A DNA stretch of 64,000 nt from Paguma larvata (lineage: Eukaryota > Chordata > Mammalia > Carnivora > Viverridae), in NCBI GenBank assembly GCA_030068075.1, contig CM057841.1, positions 51,191,030 to 51,255,029 on the forward strand, given 5' to 3'. Under the pieces are notes generated by a model. That model made no database searches, was not told the DNA's origin, and worked only from the letters and a program-made list of their open reading frames with translations. The stretch's first letter is position 1. Each line of letters starts with the position of its first letter. The translations under genes were made by a program, and so were the position numbers. This document shows, piece by piece, positions 48,595-60,559 of the stretch.

Positions 48595-48850
48595 ACGCTT
48601 GAGTATTATGCAGCCCCTAAAAAAAATGATAATTATGAAGATTCTGTCAGAAAATGAAAAAGGACCCACAGTAGCATATTGAGTAGAAAAGAAGCAGAAT
48701 GCCAAATTCCAGCTACACTGCGATCACAGCTTTGTATAAATTCTCGGCACATAAGACAAAAAAAAATGCAAATAGGGGAAAAAATCTAACCGCTCATATG
48801 CAATAGGAGTAGAATGCAGAGCGATTTCCCTTTACTCTTTTGACCACAGA
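48595..48850 (+). mobile_element. Old L1-like fragment
   Basis: gagtattatgcagcccctaa followed by A-rich sequence resembles a degraded L1 ORF2 3' end (the GVYYAA-type block). The match is short and diverged. Confidence 0.5.
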
Positions 48851-50599
48851 TATCGTTTGTTACAGCGTTCGGTGGTGATCCACCAGGAAAAAAAATAACA
48901 TAAGATTTCGTGAGATGCAAACTCTTTTGAAAGCCAGTCAACAGCGAAGCTTCTTTTGAACCCATCCTCAGCCTTCCACCAGGCATCGTGACGGGAACGG
49001 GGGCAAAGTGTTTGAAATTCAGGCCAAACCTTAATGTCACTCACCCCTTCTCTGTCTGACTATGCTTGAAACCAAACAGAAGAGTTAGGAGCTTTGGCTT
49101 CTGTGAATCCGGCAGTAAGGACTTCAAAAATAAAGAGGAGAGAAAGAGGAGAGAGATCGCCAAGGTGGGCGGCCCCCGGCGGGGAGCGTGTTGGGTGGGA
49201 AGCACCTCAGCAGGTAGAGGGAGGTGGGGAGAGAGTCCCAGGCAAGGCCGATAACTGCACTAGGCTCTGCTGGCCTCCTCCACTCTGCTGACCCCAACGA
49301 TTGGACCATCGCTCCTGCACCGCAGGTCGTCCTGCACGGGCAAAGTTCCTCCTTTTACAGATAAAGAAACTGAGGCAGTAGACATCATTGAGAGTCTAAT
49401 TACCCAGAGAGAATAGAAAACGTGATCCAGAAAGGATTCCTAGAGGTGGTACTGATAAGTAATTGTAAACATTTTCTAAGATGCCTACTGCGTGCCAGGC
49501 ACGGTGCTCGGCATCCTGTGAAAAGCCTCTTGTGCTCTGGGTGCCATGCTCAGCCCTCTGTACGAAGCCGTACTGTGTGCTAGGAACCGCACTCCTCCTT
49601 GTGTGGGTCAGACACCCTGAAACGACCCCACCCTCCCATCACGAGCTTGGAAGTGGTTAACGCGTTGGCACAGAGGAGTTCTCTGAGAAGAAGGAATTCA
49701 GAAAGAGAAGCGCTGAGCGGAGAGCCAAGGATCCAGCTGGAGACGAAAGTAACGATAAAGGGGGAATTAATTTCTTGGCCAAGTCAAGGGCTTCTCTCTC
49801 AGTAACGGCCCTGCGGGACCTATGACCACACAAGAGAGATTCTTCACTGATCCAGCTGGGTGGGAAGCCAAGAGGCGGCATTTGCGATAAAGGGGCAAGG
49901 GGGTGAGGACCAAGGAAGGACGGTCACGAAAGCCTTGGGTCAGCCATTCCCAAATATCTTGCTCCTGAGTGTGGCCAGAGCGCCTCTGAGCTGGGACTCT
50001 CTGAGTTCGGGTTTTGAATCTGCAGAGATTCCTGACAACAGGGGGACGCCCTCACCCCGTCGGCTTTTGTGGAATTACGATTTCACACACACACACACGG
50101 GCAAGGCGGACACCCCCGCAGGTCTTCGGTGGGGGTGGGTGGCTGAGAAATGAGAACAGCCCCCGAGCTTCCCAGGGGCCACCTAGCTCTGCTTGTGATG
50201 TTCACGGTCGTTCCATGGAAAGGGACGGCTGAGGCGCTCTTCAGTGTGAGTGCGAGTAAGGGAGGCCCCGATTCGAAACAGACCCGACCGAGTCCCACTC
50301 CGTCTGATCCCCTGGTTGGGCCTGGAATGAGTGAATGGTTGGTGGAGCCCCTTTTCCATTTCGAAACTCAGCTGCAGGCTGCCCCGGGAGCGGCTCCCAG
50401 CGTCGCGCAGCCCCTGCTGGGAGCCTGTGTGCCCGCTAGCGGCGATGGCGGTCACCAGGGCTGACCACAGCTCACCTTGGGAAACACGGCTCTGCCTCTG
50501 GGGCCCTCACTTGGTTTCTAGATGTAATGGATACAATGGGTCAAACCAGAGCCCCCCTCCCCCATTGCCTGCAGCGGCCCCGACGGTATGTTGCCTGAC

Positions 50600-50650
50600 C
50601 CCGCGGGGCCTCGGTTTCCTCATCCATTAGGTGGGGATAATGATGGCCCC
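50600..50650 (+). mobile_element. MIR core fragment, sense
   Basis: cggtttcctcatccattagg then ggggataatgatggcc. Confidence 0.7.
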
Positions 50651-50684
50651 TGGGTTACAGGGTGGGGCCGCTGTTATCACCCTC

Positions 50685-50780
50685 ATTCCCTTCCACAGCT
50701 GGGGACACTGAGACACTGGAGGCTAAGTAACTCACCTGAAGCCACACAGCAAGTAAGTGGCAGACTGAGCGCTAAATACT
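50685..50780 (-). mobile_element. MIR core fragment, antisense
   Basis: ggggacactgagacactgga and ccacacagcaagtaagtggc, inverted relative to the fragment just upstream. Confidence 0.75.
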
Positions 50781-51009
50781 GAGATGAAATTCATATTCCT
50801 AAGCCCAGTGCGCTACGGCCCTGAGGCCACGTCCACACCTGCCCCCACTTCCGTGTTAGCTGCCAGCTGTGGCAGGCACTCCTGTGTCCTCCTGGAAGGA
50901 GACAGTGTCCAGACGGGGTCTCCCATTACCATGGATGATGTCCCAGAGCCTCCTCCTTGGGTTTATTCGGTGCCCACTGCCCTACGTCAACCTGTCACTG
51001 TGTTTTCCG

Positions 51010-51275
51010 CAAAATGCCTTTCCTTGGGCACCTGGCAAATTCCTGCTCATCCACCATCGCTCAACAGAAGGACCATCTCCCGCCGTCCCAGGGGGCGCTG
51101 TTGGAGGTGTGGTGATTAGGTCTGGGCTGTCCAGTGAGTCTGTCTTCCCTAGTATCCACGAACCCCCGGATGGCAGGGATGAACTTGAGCCTCATCTGTG
51201 TACCCCCAGCTCAGCACACGCAGTGTCTAGCGTGATGTAAGCACTCAGCAAGTGGTTATCGAGTGACTGGAAATT
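51010..51275 (+). mobile_element. L2 3' end, sense
   Basis: gatggcagggatgaacttga, agctcagcacacgcagtgtc and cactcagcaagtggttatcg. Confidence 0.65.
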
Positions 51276-51410
51276 CAGGACAAATGTGTAGGACCCTGGC
51301 CTGGGGCCTCTCCTATCCTCTAGGATGGAAAAAAAGCAGCTTAAAAATAGAAACCTCTTGGCCTCTCTGTTTGGAATAACACAGTCTAACTCTGGTTATA
51401 TCTATATTTA

Positions 51411-51643
51411 TTTTTTAAAAACTTTTTTTTAATGTTTATTTATTTTTGAGAGAGAGAGAGAGAGAGTGAGGGAGAGAAAGTGCAAGAGGAGGGAGGGCAG
51501 AGAGAGGGAAACAAAACCCGAAGCAGATGCCAGGCTTTAAGCTATCAGCACAGAGGCTGATGCAGGGCTCGAACTCATGAACCGTGAGATCGTGACCTGA
51601 GCCGAAGTCAGGCGTTTAACCGACTGAGCCACCCAGGCGCCCC
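51411..51643 (-). mobile_element. CAN-SINE, antisense
   Basis: Typical antisense copy ending gagccacccaggcgcccc. Flanks tctatatttatttttt (51401) and tctgtacttattttt (51644) are a diverged target-site duplication. Confidence 0.94.
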
Positions 51644-51789
51644 TCTGTACTTATTTTTAAAGACAACATTTAAACCAGAAGTTTCACAGACTCCATTAAA
51701 TTGACCGCTTCCCAGAGCTGCTGGCTAAAGCTGTGCTTCCATAATTATACCGATCTGAACATCTGTTAAATCTTAAATTCAGAATGCTG

Positions 51790-52030
51790 AAAAGGCCGTC
51801 GCTCTGGAATTAAACCGGACCGAGGTTTGAATTCCAGGTGTACCAGTTACATAAGCTCGGGCAAGGCGCTGCCTCCGAGAACCTCCATTTCTTCCTCACC
51901 AAAAGTGCAGTTCAGATGCCAGTCTCGTAGACGGGTCACGAAGATTAATTGTGAAATGCCCGGGATACAGAAGAGCTCAGAAAACGTGAGTTTCCTTCGA
52001 AGGAAGCGCGCGTATAGAAACGTGGAATGC
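51790..52030 (+). mobile_element. MIR, sense
   Basis: gaggtttgaattccaggtgt, cctccatttcttcctcacca, acgaagattaattgtgaaat. Confidence 0.8.
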
Positions 52031-52064
52031 CAGTCTTAAAACACGTCCTTCGTTGTCTCTCATT

Positions 52065-52560
52065 CATTCGCTCACCGTTTATTTAATCATCCATCCAGAC
52101 GGCCAATCAGTATTTGCTGAGAACTAACACTGTGTCCGGCACGATGAGAAGGGTTGAGGATACAACAGGCAGCACAGACACGGTCCCTGTCTCATGGGGC
52201 TTCTATTTTCGTGGGAGAGAGAAATAAATAGAATAATTGCAGCCTGTGATAGGTACTGAAGAGAGTCTTTGGTGTAGACGCTACAGCACAAAGGAGCTCA
52301 AACAGAGTTAATCTGGGGCTGCCACTTCGGGCGGCGTGGTTAGTTACGGCATCTCTGGGGAAGTCTCACGCGCATAAGATGTGAAGGATGAGAAGGAGCC
52401 AGCTCTAAGGGGAGCTGGGGGAAGGCTGTTCAGACAGAGATGATAGCATATGCAAAGGCCCGGAGGTAGGAAAGTTATAGGAATAGCTACAAGGTCACGA
52501 TGCCTTGGGCAGTTAGTGGCAGGTGAGGAGGAGTGGGCAGTAGGCTACAGGTCGCCCCTG
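52065..52560 (-). mobile_element. L2, antisense, long fragment
   Basis: ttcattcgctcaccgtttat, gtccctgtctcatggggctt and gcatatgcaaaggcccggag span about 500 bp of complementary L2. Confidence 0.7.
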
Positions 52561-52924
52561 CATTTCCGCAGAACCAGAGGATAGAGCAAAGGCCTCGATG
52601 GAGCAGCTGTGACTGGCTGTTTGCGGGAGAGAATGTGCACTCACGGGTGTGAGGAGCATCGGGCAAGAAGCGAGCATGTGGGGCTAGGCGGGTCCGTCAG
52701 GGGTGCCCCAGAAGGTGTGCACAGCCCAGCATGTGAGGACGTGGTGGCTCAGGAGGGCTGGTAGGAGAAGCAGAGCAAGGTCCTACTTCCACGGGCGTGA
52801 ACACACTTGGCAGAAGGAAGGCTTGGTAGAAGTGAGGAACACAGGAGCATAGTTATCCAGCCCGTGATGCAAGCTGGAGGCCTGAGCACCAGGTGGGAGG
52901 CACCGACCCAGAGCCCACCCACCC

Positions 52925-53345
52925 GTGTGTGTGTTCACCTCCCACCCGCCTCTCAGGCCTCACCTCAGCATGCTCCCTCTCACCGTCCCTACTCCAGCCA
53001 AACTGGCTGCCTCCCAGTCGTCCTGCTCACAGGCCTCCTCTCACCACAGGACCTTTGCACATGCGGTCCCCCCACCTGGAACACTATTCCTGCCACTCTT
53101 TACCTAGATAACTCCTACGGTCTGCATCTCCCCAGAGAGATGACAGACTAGACTGACAGTCTCATAGCCCCTTAGTGACACTAGACTCCATTCAATTTCA
53201 ATTTAATTTTCATTTGTGTAATATGGGTTAACATCTGCCTTATGTAAGTTCTAAAAGGGGAGGAATGCGATCCGTTTGGGCCCACAGCCGTATCTCCAGT
53301 GCCTAGCGCAGTGCCGGTGCTAAATATTTAATAAAAAATTAATTA
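52925..53345 (+). mobile_element. L2, sense
   Basis: ctcaccacaggacctttgca, cccacctggaacactattcc and gtatctccagtgcctagcgc. Overlapping reading frames here are not genes. Confidence 0.75.
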
Positions 53346-53394
53346 TTCATAAAGAAACAATGATGCTAGCTTGGCTCCCTAGGAGCTGGCTTAG

Positions 53395-53588
53395 ACCAGG
53401 GTTCCCAACGGTGGGAGCGTCAAGTATCTCCGGGGAACCTGTTAGAGATGCAGATCTTTGGGACCCACTCCAAAACCAACCGAATCACAAGGTAGGAGGA
53501 GAGGGGGAAGGAGGGCGAATTGCAATCTGTTCTGACGAGCCCTCCAGGAGGTTCTGCTGCACACTTATATTGTAGAGCCACTGGCCTA
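53395..53588 (-). mobile_element. MER5A-like hAT element
   Basis: ccagggttcccaacggtgg, ggaacctgttagagatgcag and ttgtagagccactggcc mark both ends. The middle is expanded by a purine-rich stretch. Confidence 0.65.
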
Positions 53589-54324
53589 ATTCCCACGTTC
53601 TCAACTTAGAGGTGGGACTTGAACGGACCTGTCTGTACAGAAAACCGATCTGGGAGGCCAAAGCTAAACTAATCTTTTTTGTTGAGTCATTGTAATGACT
53701 GCACTTTGGACTTGACTTGAGGGCTTTTGAAGGTCACGACTCAGCTGTCCTGGGGCATGGGGCAGTTGACTTAGTGTCCGAACCATAGATATACACATGC
53801 GATTTCCCACTTATGAAAACAGGCCCCAGCTGTTCACATGGGTGGCAACGTCTGAACTTTGTTCGGAGATAAGGGCGGAGGTGGAAACACTGACCTATGT
53901 GCTAAGACAGGATAATCCTGCAAGCCCACAGATCTAAGCCGAGCAGGGCCCAGCCACAAACAGGGGCTCTGGGGGCTTGAATATCTTGCCAATCCCTGGA
54001 GCCTTCATAGCTGTCTCCCACATAGTATCTTCTGTCAGTGGAAGCCCAGTAGATGTTGGTTAAAAGCATAAGTGAGTGAATCAAGAATGTATAAATAAAG
54101 GAGTGGAAGAAAGTATCAAGAAATATTTCGTCTGCTTCATGGAATACAAACGTGGATCCTCTCTGCTGTGGAAACTTCTACTGCAAAGGGGAAAATCCTA
54201 TTTAACCCTCTTTCTCAAAGATTCCATTTTAGATTGAACCTAGAGAGATGGGGTGAACATAAGGGTGTGAGTTAAACTAACGCGTCTTTATAGCTTCACT
54301 GAGGAGGCAGGGAGAAGGGAAGAA

Positions 54325-54460
54325 AACTAATCCCTGCTCGACTGGAAGCCCCATGAAGCCAGGAACATGTTGGTTTCGCTCTGCACTCTGTCTCCAGCAC
54401 CTCGGACAGAGCCTGGCCCATAACCCAAGCTCCGTGAATATGAATTGTTGAGTGGCTTAC
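54325..54460 (+). mobile_element. L2 3' end, sense
   Basis: gactggaagccccatgaagc, ctccagcacctcggacagag and cgtgaatatgaattgttgag. Confidence 0.75.
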
Positions 54461-54803
54461 AGAGTGACCATTATGCGGCTGGCAATCGGCCAAGCATTTC
54501 ACAGGTCACCACAAAGAAACATGCTTGCTCCCCTTGACAAAGGAGGAAGCTGCACGGCAGGTACCTGACTGTGATGTCCACGCCCACGCACCTAACCCGG
54601 GCTGGTTCCTGATACCAGCCGCCAGCCAGAGTCTTAGTGGCCTCCGGCTTTGTGAAATTCTCATAGTTGGACCCAGGAAGGTAAACCCACCCCCCCAGCC
54701 TTCTGTCCTGTTTGTGGCTGCTGCCAGAACCCTTGCTATGCCTGAGTTGGTCCCTCACTTGAGGGTTACAGTATCTATCTTACTCTGTCTTTACACCATT
54801 TAG

Positions 54804-54907
54804 AATCTCGGCGGAAGGAGTGGACATTGTGCTGGATTGCCTCTGTGGGGACAACACTGGAAAAGGTCTCAGCCTTCTCAAACCACTGGGAACCTATATT
54901 TTGTATG
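54804..54907 (+). CDS. VAT1L: VAT1L exon 5: distal Rossmann fold
   Basis: The first base (A) completes the Arg codon begun in the previous exon. Thirty-four codons follow, ISAEGVDIVLDCLCGDN then TGKGLSLLKPLGTYILY, and a final G begins a Gly codon. The pattern GVDIVLDxLxG..xxxxxxLLKPxG is the conserved MDR block in which the product or substrate pocket borders the cofactor. The acceptor is accatttag and the donor is tatg|gtaagt. Confidence 0.95.
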
Positions 54908-57125
54908 GTAAGTGCTAAAGAGAAGGGATGTGGTCTGCAACAGGGGGCACTGCACATGTGCCTACAAAGGCTCTGAAAAGTGAAATGTGTTGATATGTGG
55001 GGGCGACGAGATGGGGGGCTTAATTTTTAAGTGCCTTCCATAGTATTGCTATTGCCAGTAGTTATTTTCCATTATAAACTAACAGACATGCCTATTACCC
55101 TGTCGACCCCGTGAATACTTCTCAGTCCCAAAGGGGTAAAGCAAGACCAAGCTGGGGTAGTCACTGAGATGGAACTTGACCCCTAGAAGGTGGCACAGGT
55201 GGGAAATATTAGTGGCTTTGAAGGAAGTCCAAAAAATGGAGGAATCGAGGACGCACAGTAGGATGGGAGGGGTGGTGAGGATATGGGGGTTTTAAGGGAG
55301 ATTCTTCACCAAATGGAGATGAATATGCAAATTACAGCTTCTTCCTATTCTCACCTCCTCCTGGATGTCCTAATGACAAAGAAGCCCTAGTTGGTGGGCG
55401 CACATAGCTGCTTTTGGCATTCCCTGCTAAGCTCTTGAGTTCAAGGGAATTTATGAAAGTTATCTGGGAGATTTTCTCCAGCAGAATGAGACTGCAGAGC
55501 CTCCTCCTCCTCCTCTTCCTCTCTTCTGTCATAAGGTCGTAAACTAATTTCAACATTAGTCTCTACAAAGTCAAAAAAGCATATCAAAGCCAGATATGAC
55601 ATTCTAAAGCCCAATGATACCGGGGCTATCCAACGTTTGAGGTTTTTGGCACGTCTGTCCCCTGTAGGTCTCATAGAAAATTGAGACTTAGCTCTGTAGA
55701 AGTCAGAAAGGAATGCTCATTTCCCTGCTATTCACTGAGAAGCTTATTAAAAAGATATTTGAGAGGTATAAATATTCGAGCATCTTTCTGTCATCATCAT
55801 CATGACGGAAAGAGAGGAGATAAGCTGCCCATTGCTGGAGTGTTCCAGTATTTTCAATAGTGGTCCCGTATCTGAAAGTCTTTGGAGGTGGACGCGTGAT
55901 TCTTTAACTGTTGCTATTATTGATCAAAGGAGCTGTGAGTGTCAGTGCACAACGTGGGGTACTGGATAGGACTAGCCTGTGAGTTCTGCCCGCTTCGGCA
56001 GCGCATGTACTAAAATTGACTAACATGTGAGTCAGATGTTAGATGGACAACTTATTCTTTCTTATTTATTCACCAGTTCTATTTCTGCCCCAGTTCCATG
56101 ATGTCGTTTGGCAGAATATAATTTGATCATCTCACAAAGCATCTAATTGATGACATCAGTTACTAAGTAACCAAAGTCTAGGACTGTCATGCTTGGTGGT
56201 AAAAGCAGAAGCAGTGATTAAGTAACTGGCTACTCGACTACACAAGCCAAATAATGAAGTTTAAAATATACATTGATTTTTTTCATTCACTAGTGGAAGA
56301 GGACTAAGAAGGACTTATTGCCAGTCTTTGGGGACAAGGCAAGAGAGTTGCTGAAAAGACACCAATGTGGCATCTGATCTGTTAAGATCCCCCTCATCCC
56401 CTCCCCACCCCCAGGAACCACACAAATGGAGCTTTTCTCTCTGTAAGAACGTCTTAGGAAGTCTTCCTAATTCCATCCCTCATCCTCCTTCTGAATATTG
56501 CGTGTTCCCATTAGCAAAGCTCAGTTTCTCACACCATTTGTCTCCGGTGGTTTTGGCCTTTCTGCTCAGACTTCTTTGGAGCTAGTATGTCGGTCACATT
56601 TCTTTGGCTCTTGAAGCTATTTCACCCTCACTGGCTCTTCTGTACCCCATTTTCTCCACCCATCTAAATTCTAGCTCAGCCCCACCACTCCCTGCCACTT
56701 AAGTGTCCTGCCCAGATCAGAATCCCTTCACCGGTGAAGAAATCAAGTTCTGATCATGAATTAGGCTCACATAAGACTTCATTTCCAGTCTCGAAGAATG
56801 GAACCAATAAGACATTTCAGCAACTCATCATTTCATTAGAGTGTGGGTCTCAGTCACATTTTTGGCTACATGCCCAATTTTCCAAAGTAACGGCATGATC
56901 ACCTTGAGAAAGATTACTTGCTCTTTGATCCCATGACACTTGGCTCAAATTAAGTCAACTGGATGCCACCCATCGTCTCCATTTCCCTCCTTCTTCCAAG
57001 GCCGAATCAAAGTTATTTTCAAGCTCTTGACAGTTCTGGACCAAACAACTGCCATTCTTCAGTGTGTAGCAAGAGATGCCGATTTTCCATAGCAAGAGCT
57101 TGATTCGGGAATCCTCCATTTGCAG
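54908..57125 (+). other. VAT1L: VAT1L intron 5
   Basis: This 2,218-bp intron has a gtaagt donor and tttgcag acceptor. It contains a short ATC-type repeat near 55791-55803 and a 33-nt U6 snRNA fragment at 55986-56018. Apart from these it looks like single-copy sequence. No CAN-SINE is present. Confidence 0.85.
55986..56018 (+). pseudogene. U6 snRNA 5' fragment
   Basis: Thirty-three bases match the first 33 nt of U6 spliceosomal RNA (5' stem and start of the ACTAAAATTGG segment), with substitutions at a few sites. The 3' three quarters of U6 are missing and no U6 promoter is seen nearby, so it is a non-functional fragment inside intron 5. Confidence 0.8.
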
Positions 57126-57181
57126 GTTCATCCAACATGGTGACTGGAGAGACCAAGAGCTTCTTTAGCTTTGCCAAATCG
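57126..57181 (+). CDS. VAT1L: VAT1L exon 6: short exon
   Basis: A 56-bp exon. Its first two bases (GT) complete a Gly codon, and eighteen codons follow: SSNMVTGETKSFFSFAKS. The corresponding stretch of VAT1 is the loop after the Rossmann beta strand (YGMANLLTGPKRN-like), so the position in the protein fits. The acceptor is tttgcag|gttc and the donor is tcg|gtaagt. The small size and correct phases on both sides support it as a real exon rather than a chance match. Confidence 0.94.
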
Positions 57182-57939
57182 GTAAGTCTCCACACCCGTC
57201 AAATGCACCGTGGTAGCATGGTGATTTGCATGTTGTGAGCTCCTCCCTGTAAAGACGTTGACCCAATAACCTAAATCTCGTATGTCCACCCTCTGCATTA
57301 TTCATTTTCACTAGAGTCTGCGTTTCCATCATGCTCATTACACATGGGCAAGACCGCGTGCATACTCTGGCCGCTTTGTCTAGATGAAGCAGAGAGGTAT
57401 GAGCATCAGAGAAACTCAAAAAAGCTTTATTTTGATTTCAGCAGAGATCACTTAAATTTTTGTGTTTTTAATCATTGGTCAAAAATAAACTTGGCATTTC
57501 GTGCATTTTACTTGCCCCATGGAGAAACCAACCTTTAGTGTGGCCACTTTCTGACTGGGTTTCTGGGGATTCTACTGAGCTGGAGATACAAATGGGATCC
57601 CACAGGCTGAGCAAGCCCCCGGGGCGATTTAGGACACAGGCAAATTTGTGAACTACTGGCTTAAACAATGATGCCCTGAATGTAGTGGTTACTTTGCAGT
57701 TGAGAAGCCACATTCCTGGAAATTCCGGACTACTCAGATCTGTATTCCCACCTAGAGCAAACACTTGCTAGAATCAAACTCATTTTGGCTTGAACTTCAG
57801 TTTTTACTGCTACCCCCTCAAAAGGGAATTGCTGCTTCCCATGAAAGTACATTAGTAAAGCAAGCATAAAAGCTTGCTTTTCTCCCATCCCCTTCTCTCC
57901 TCTCTTCCTCCTCCCTTCCTCCTAAGCAGCCAGGGCAGC

Positions 57940-58150
57940 ACTGATGGATTCGCTCATTTTGCAAGCATCTTCTGAGCACCTGCCCAGGTGTGCAAGACAC
58001 CGGGGTATTGCAGTGAGTGACAGAGACAGATTGAAATAAATAAAACATATTAAGAAGATGATGATTATAAATGGTCACAAGAGCCCTGAAAGGGACTGAA
58101 AACAGGGCGCAGAATGGAGTGGAGGCATTTTGAATAGGGCGGCCAGGGAA
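57940..58150 (-). mobile_element. L2 fragment, antisense
   Basis: catcttctgagcacctgccc, caagacaccggggtattgca, attgaaataaataaaacat. Confidence 0.6.
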
Positions 58151-59114
58151 AGTCGTAGAAAGGGGTTTAGAAATGATTCTAAGTGTGGCACTCTGGGGTA
58201 ATTCACATGTCCCTTAAGTGCCAACATTGGCTGTACAAGGCTTCACCCCCAAACATTCTCTGGTTCTGTCCTGTACTCCCTGTCCTGTGAAAGTAGAATT
58301 AAAGGGGTTGTGTTTGCATCTGAACTTCAGAGTTCAGGTCAAGGATCATTGCAACTACAGAATCTGCAAGGGAGCAAGCATGGGGCATGATGAAGGATAC
58401 TGTCTGAGCAAGTCGTCTGAAGATAGGCTTCATGCCACTCACAGCTGTTTTGTGACTGTGACTGTAATTAACATGATGCTGACAGCCTGCTGTGGGTAAC
58501 CAAATTGATCCCAAATTACATGCAATTGTAATAAGTGTTTTTCCTTTCTCCCCTAAATGCACAATCACAACACACAGTGTTAATGAAATAATTGCGGTGT
58601 GCCCAGGTTCAATAAAAGCTCTCATAAAAACATGGCCAGGAGGGAGGTTGAGATTCTCCTGCCTGAAACAGGGGTGCGGATCACAAGAATGCTAAATAGT
58701 TAGAGGTCAGAAACGACGTTTCAGAGGCCCGGTCCAATAGAGGTTGGTCAGTTAGAAGCAAAATGAAGATAGGGCATGCCAAGGAGTGGAATGATGACTT
58801 TGTTCTAGAAGGTTCTAGAAAAGAATTTTCTTCTACACATTGGAAAGGCTTGGAAATTAAGGGCATACTTGGAACCATACAAGAATTTCTCACTCAGCTA
58901 TCCTAAGTATGTTCTACCTTAAAACCCTTGCAGAGCTCATACTCGCTCTTGGTCAAACATGCCGCTTGCTTTTAGACCATAAAGATGGTACACAATGGTT
59001 AACATTTAACAACCTGACTTCAAATTCAGAACTCTCTGCTGAATCAAAAACATCCCTTCCAACTTAATAGAAATATTTTATATTTATAGAAATATTTTAT
59101 ATGTATATTTATAG

Positions 59115-59300
59115 GTCTATATCTAGACCTACTCCAAGTCAGACACTGTTGTAGGAACTTTGTATATATTGACACATCTATTCCTCACGACGACCCCATG
59201 AGGCGCCGTAGCATAGAGGGGTTAAGTGACTGGCCTAAGGTTGCACAGCTAATAAGTGGCAGAACTCGGGTTCAAAAACCAGGCATTTGGCTGTAGAACC
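59115..59300 (-). mobile_element. MIR, antisense, nearly full length
   Basis: tcctcacgacgaccccatga, ggggttaagtgactggccta, gcacagctaataagtggcag, gaactcgggttcaaaaacc. Confidence 0.9.
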
Positions 59301-60144
59301 CACTGAACTACAACTGTGCAGAAATTGTAGAGTCAGCAGGCACTCATTTCATAAACATTTACTGAGACATTGCAGACACACCGTGAAACAAGTCATTCAT
59401 CATTTCTCTGCTTTGTTTTTGCTGCAAGCAGCCCATGGCCGAATACATGTCTCTCTTAGAACTGGCCTCCAGGCCCTCGGGGAAAGTACATTAGTGAAGA
59501 ATTTTGTGCGTGCACCTTATCCTTGTTTTTGACTTGTCTCTCTCACACGTATGTTCCTAACAGTATGATTTTCCCGTTTAAAAAATATATATGTATCGAA
59601 ATCTTTTGTGAGCTTTTACGGTCCAGGAAAGGCAGGATGTAAGTGAACACACCAGAAGTATAAACATTAGGAATGTTCCTAAGGACTCATCACGTTCTTC
59701 TTGGCCTTTGCATTAAACTATTAACCATTTTGCCTTAGAACCTTCTAGAAACTAGTACTTGGAATTTCTAAATTCTAACCAGCACCAAAGAAGATGCAGT
59801 TAAATCAGAACAAAACAGTTGGATAACTATTTCTGTAGTTTGTTAATGGAGTTTTTACTTATTTTCGTGTCTGGCATGGGGGATAAGAAGATGGAAAAGA
59901 GATAGCCACACTTGTCGCTTGTGTGGCTCCCATCTAGGACTCTAGTGGTACTGGCGTCTTTGGCTGGACTACTCTCTATCATGAGGGATTGTCCTTGCTC
60001 ACTGTACGATGTTCTGCACCACCCCTGGCTTCCACCTACCAGATGCCAGTAGATTCCCCTCCCTTCCAGTCACCATGACGAAAACATCCCCAGAATTACC
60101 AAATGTCCCAGGGGAGTAACACTTCCCTCAGATGAGAAGCACTG

Positions 60145-60330
60145 GCTTAATCCCAACCCTATGGCTTCACAGTTCCATCACACTGTTTCTTCTGCCTGTA
60201 TTATGCTCCCTTACTCATTCTCTGCTGGATTCCTACCCAACTCTTCAGCCATGCCCCCATTGCCCCTAGGAAAGCTGCTCCTGTGGCTGTGTCATCAGCC
60301 CACCCAGTGTCCACCACACCTGGTGGCCTT
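60145..60330 (+). mobile_element. L2-like fragment, sense
   Basis: ttctgcctgtattatgctcc and gctggattcctacccaactc resemble the L2 3' region. Confidence 0.5.
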
Positions 60331-60559
60331 CTCTGCCACCCTGCCCCTTCCCCAACCCCGTCACTGCCACTACCATTAATACACTAAACTCTCCCAAAAA
60401 GCTGAGAGGCAAAACACAGCCATTGTCTGTGGCTGAGGAAAACGAAGCACACAGAAGAATAGGGGGCTCAAGTGGTGGAGCCAGGACTCAACTCCAGAGC
60501 GGACAGTCCTAGCCCTGTGCCTTAATATTCCAACGTGGCCTAATAGTTGTTTTGGGATG

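Larger units (their letters stand above)
47068..54803 (+). other. VAT1L: VAT1L intron 4
   Basis: This 7,736-bp intron runs from a gtgaga donor to an acceptor ending accatttag. It contains a MIR near 47190, two antisense CAN-SINEs, an old L1-like piece near 48595, an inverted pair of MIR fragments near 50600-50765, a MIR near 51790, L2 fragments of both orientations and a MER5-like element. Positions 47350-47970, 48850-49340, 49600-50580 and 53600-54320 show nothing I can name. Confidence 0.85.

Noticed and set aside
58605..58620. AATAAA near 58611 as a polyadenylation site
   Set aside because: No upstream coding end or in-frame context; such hexamers occur often by chance in AT-rich introns.
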